Origin: Gibbula magus
Lineage: Eukaryota; Mollusca; Gastropoda; Trochida; Trochidae
DNA length: 64,000 nt
Reading direction: 5' to 3'
Assembly: GCA_936450465.1 (NCBI GenBank)
Contig: OW388294.1
Span: forward strand, 68,528,075 to 68,592,074
The notes under the pieces are model-generated. The model saw only the letters and a program-made list of their open reading frames with translations, was not told the DNA's origin and made no database searches. Positions 60,701 to 64,000 of the stretch are shown here, piece after piece (position 1 is the first letter of the stretch; each line of letters begins with the position of its first letter). The position numbers and the translations under genes were made by a program.

Positions 60701-63465
60701 TGATTAGTCAGTGGTACTATCCATAACGTTGGCTGATTGGTCAATGAGAGTAGTCGTAAATTTCGTTGATTGGACAATGATAGTAATTATACATCTAATT
60801 TACGTTGATTGGTCAACAATGTGTTTGATGCCTGAGACCCTCAAAGAGCAGCCATTTCAACAGAATTTGCCACTGTTTTAATTTGCCACTTTATCTCCAC
60901 TTGAATCTGTTTTTAAGAAATATTCGAGTTTGTATCATTCTATGGAGTTTATATGTTCTGTCTGTCTGGCGCTCCAAGCTCACGGAAAGTGCAATTGATA
61001 TGAATAACCTTTTTCCAGGTTTCACCCATCTAATGATGGAAGGCGTGTCGTTGGCTCTACACAAAAATGTTTCCGTTTCTCACCCTGTCTTCAGACTTCT
61101 TGCTCCGCATCTTCTGTTCCTCATGTCTATTAACAAGTAACTGTTTAGTGTTGTTTCTGCACTGTATTAACTATACAATAATACAGCTGCGTACAATTTG
61201 TTCATCTACTTATGTATCTTAGTGCAAATATCATGTAAACTGGCGTGTATTGTAACGTCAATGAAGTTACATCACACAATGACAATGAGTAATCATATCA
61301 CCATATATCCATAGTAAAAGAATCATTCTCAAACGTATCCTGTGATCTTCATGGTAGTGTTGCATGTTAATGAAATTTGGCATATTAAAATAGACAGAAA
61401 AATCAAAATTTCATTAATTTTCGAATAAATTTTCATATTGGCTAAATTAGTAAAACTGTTTACTATGAGACATAAAAATTGTCTCCTTATAATGCAAAAA
61501 AGCAAAAATGATCTGTCTAGTTTTCACGTTGATAAGATGCTTTAAAGACATGTGAATTTACACTAAATACAAAAGGTGAAACAACTTTTGGTATATAGCT
61601 GTATACTATAAGTTTCTATGTATAAAGTAGTACCATATTCATTCCTGAAAGTACGTAATACGCAAACGTAAAACGTAATAGTTTCCTGTCAACTGCACGG
61701 TATCACCATATTACAACAAGTCCAACCTTTTAGTTATATTACAGCCATTGAGTATGTTGTTTGAGTCACATTACATCAAACGATATCAATGGTATTATTT
61801 CACTGAGAAGTACTTACTATTGCTGAAAGTTATCACTTGAATGCTAGTTCATTCAGTGTATTGACGATATAATATAAAGGCGAAAATCGTGTTCGAAAAC
61901 TTGGAAATGGCGTGCGTCAATTGGTAATACTTAATTTTGAAACTTTCCTATTACAGACAAAACAACAGATGTGGGTTGGTAATGTTTAATAGGTTATATA
62001 ACTACTGTGCTATATATGACGTGTAATTCGGACATGTAAATGGCTGTTGCTCGGATATTATTGGAAACAAATGGTTATCATATATTTGGTGATATGAATA
62101 TAGTCCAGGTAATTATTTGAATTTAAATCAGCACATTAGGTCTTTCGGCGCATATGAAAGTCAAATAAAATACAGTGAAAAATACTCAATGGCTCCTCTA
62201 GTGGAATTCAATGGCGAATAAGATAACAAATTATGACCTTATGAAACATTAAACATAAATATTAGTGCGTGTTTTCTTATATTGCTAAAATGGTTTTGCT
62301 TCACAAACAGTCGAGCAGTTAGGATTTTACTGGCAGTAGGAGAATGGATCGACAGAACCATGTCTGCAGGAAGAGAAGGAGTTATCAGTGTGTTGAAAAG
62401 AGGGTAAGAGAGATACATTTACAGTGTTCTCTGTGTGTACATGTAGTCTTATGGAACTGGAACCACCATGAGAAGCGTGACATGTAAGCATATTGATTGT
62501 AAAGATCCTCGTATACATTGTTGAAAATTGATAAATTCGAACTATCGAAAGCTGTTTACAAGGTATTATTGCAACTTGCCTGTCACTGTTGTCATGGTTT
62601 CGCCTCACTAGGTCCTCTTACGCATCGTTGATCCTTTTCATATTCATATAGTAAGTAAGTAAGTAAAATAAAATATGTGCTTGTACACATGTATTTTAAG
62701 GCGCTGTAGCACGTTTTTTGCATTTGTTTTGCAATTTCAAATTTTAAATATATTTTTTTTTGAAGTACATCGTTACTTAAATTTTTAAACAACGATTGTC
62801 TAGCAGCCATTTTAGTGTGAACACCTTTTAGTAACTCGAGGATAGGAAAGCTTAACCGAACCATAATCATTCGTTTTAGAACTGTATTTATTAATTGAAA
62901 AGTATTGTTTTGTAATTGGTAAAATTAATGTTTTTCATGTTGTGATATAAGCCCGTTTATGATACAATTAAGGAAGGGAGTTTTAAAATGAGTAAATAGT
63001 ATAAGCAGTGTATTTGTATCCACTACCATACTACAGCATCTTGATTCCCGGATCCCTATAAGTGTCGTGTGGCTATAAATAACCAGCAAATGTAACAACT
63101 AGCAATATAGACAGTGCCCGGTTTAGAGGACTGATGAGCGATCATCGACGTTTAAAATCACGACATTTCATTGGCTGAAAATATTACATGCTATTTATAG
63201 CGTAATCAGCCTAAGGCATAAGTTTGGGCTCAGGGAATCAAGAAAATGTTGTAATTTAGCGGATACAAATACACTGATGGAGTAGGATGAGAATGATTTT
63301 AAAAAGTCATGTCCCGTTAGGTTAAGGAACTATATCTTTCGGATAGACATATCTTGCTTGTTGCATTCAGCTATCTCATGATCCTGATATTTAATTATTT
63401 TCAGATATAAAGCTTGGCGAATGGACACAGAGGGGAGTCTTCCAGATGATTTGCGTGATAGAGGG
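54738..63465 (+). CDS. Lipoxygenase gene B (PLAT domain plus lipoxygenase domain), first ten exons
   Basis: Tandem paralogue of gene A with the same order and phases. Exons: 54738-55208, 56966-57010, 57749-57877, 58139-58239, 58612-58747, 59334-59429, 60408-60504, 61019-61136, 62311-62403, 63405-63465. Exons 2, 3 and 5-10 equal those of A in length; exon 4 is one codon longer. They give 449 residues; exons 11-15 lie beyond the window. An upstream in-frame ATG (54732) would add two residues; [10 protein letters not shown] aligns better with A. PLAT is residues 1-115. The first two iron ligands are His352 and His357 (HESLAH). The stereocontrol residue is Ala (INNRA), as in A. The remaining ligands cannot be checked. 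Protein identity to A is roughly 60 percent outside the 3' half of exon 1, where it is far higher. A SINE ends 100 bases upstream. The last donor is GTGTGA. Confidence 0.92.
56060..56340 (-). repeat. Dispersed intronic repeat, copy 3
   Basis: In intron 1 of gene B. It shares CTTATACTAACATAATGTCC and related blocks with 44455-44725 in the same orientation, but is more diverged. Confidence 0.5.
61180..61590 (+). repeat. Repeat shared between intron 8 of gene B and intron 3 of gene A
   Basis: Starts ATACAGCTGCGTAC and contains ATTGTAACGTCAATGAAGTT and CGTATCCTGTGATC. The partner in gene A runs from about 39065 to 40060 and is split by the SINE at 39162-39560. Since the introns are not homologous in position, this is a dispersed repeat and not duplicate-gene sequence. 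Confidence 0.7.
63006..63276. mobile_element. Small DNA element (MITE) in intron 9 of gene B
   Basis: The ends CAGTGTATTTGTATCC and GGATACAAATACACTG are exact inverted repeats of 16 bases, and looser pairing continues inward (CATCTTGATTCCC with GGGAATCAAGAAAATG). The length is 271 bases with no coding capacity. A target duplication could not be settled. Confidence 0.8.
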
Positions 63466-64000
63466 GTGTGAATATTTTTAATAAATTATTCAAATGTTGC
63501 ACAAAAGAAATTGCACTGGTCAAAACATTAACATTGAGAAATATTACAGTTAACAAATCGGTCAGACAAAATAAAACAGAAATAATTATTGGGTATATTT
63601 AGTTTACTTTGTTTTCCTGTCCGGATAAACCAAGGAACCAATGATAGATGTCAACGTAGTATAACCATGAAATGTTTAAGTTATGTTATTTTACATAAAC
63701 TTTTAAGGAAAATGTAACTGTACGATCTTAATAATCTTCGCTTTGTTTTTACAGTTCCAAACCACATTAATTGCATTCACTGGATTTTTTTTATAATTGG
63801 AATTTTCATTTATTACCTGAAGCATTACCACAACAATAACATACATATCACCCCTACATCATCCACGTCTTCAGCACTTAATTACTGTATACATTTTCGG
63901 ACAATTACTTATCTTATAAATTTCGCCCATTTATTTTGTAGTGTGATAATGGCAGGACAGTATATAAAAAATTCAATTTGATAAATTTGCTTGGTATCTT
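63466..64000 (+). other. Intron 10 of gene B, running off the window
   Basis: AT-rich intron sequence with no acceptor that would open an exon matching exon 11 of gene A, so the next exon lies past position 64000. Confidence 0.7.

Overview
The window is eukaryotic, AT-rich and intron-containing. It is dominated by transposable elements in its first 35 kb and by two tandem lipoxygenase genes in the last 27 kb. A mollusc is the most likely source. This is an inference from the mix of Penelope-like elements, a Polinton, LINEs with an L1-Tx1-like zinc knuckle and tRNA-headed SINEs, and from short motifs of the AAGGGAGATAACTC / TTACCTCCCTTT kind (for example near 26600, 52845, 53280 and 58000), which are common in mollusc DNA. 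Nothing prokaryotic is present.

Layout. 1-1200: a small hairpin, the tail of a LINE reverse transcriptase gene, and TA arrays. 1202-6489: first copy of a 5.3 kb repeat of unknown type that ends in a long CT-rich array; the second copy, in the same orientation, is at 29238-35121 and carries a later LINE insertion. 8340-13160: decayed LINE pieces. 13446-20678: a complete-ended but internally deleted Polinton (Maverick), with about 265-bp terminal inverted repeats and a perfect 6-bp target duplication. All of its genes are on the minus strand: a packaging ATPase with zinc fingers, a two-domain PC4-like protein, a small basic protein and an integrase relic. 22170-24345: more LINE relics. 24877-29240: two Penelope-like elements with GIY-YIG endonuclease and hammerhead ribozyme motifs. 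The older one is split by a 1.5 kb DNA element; the younger one is folded back on itself through 410-bp inverted arms.

36590-52043 is a complete 15-exon lipoxygenase gene (667 residues) with an N-terminal PLAT domain and every iron ligand in place. 54738-63465 holds the first ten exons of a paralogue with the same exon pattern; the rest lies beyond the window. The two are a tandem duplicate pair. They probably make oxygenated fatty-acid signals, with S stereochemistry suggested by an alanine at the stereocontrol position. Their first exons show an unusually similar 3' half, which looks like gene conversion. Gene A has tandem duplications that copy the splice acceptors of exons 8 and 10, and a minisatellite that starts at the donor of exon 8. 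Introns carry SINEs, fold-back elements and dispersed repeats.

The strongest leads are the short Polinton with its PC4-like gene, the ribozyme-bearing fold-back Penelope element, and the duplicated splice sites in the first lipoxygenase gene.
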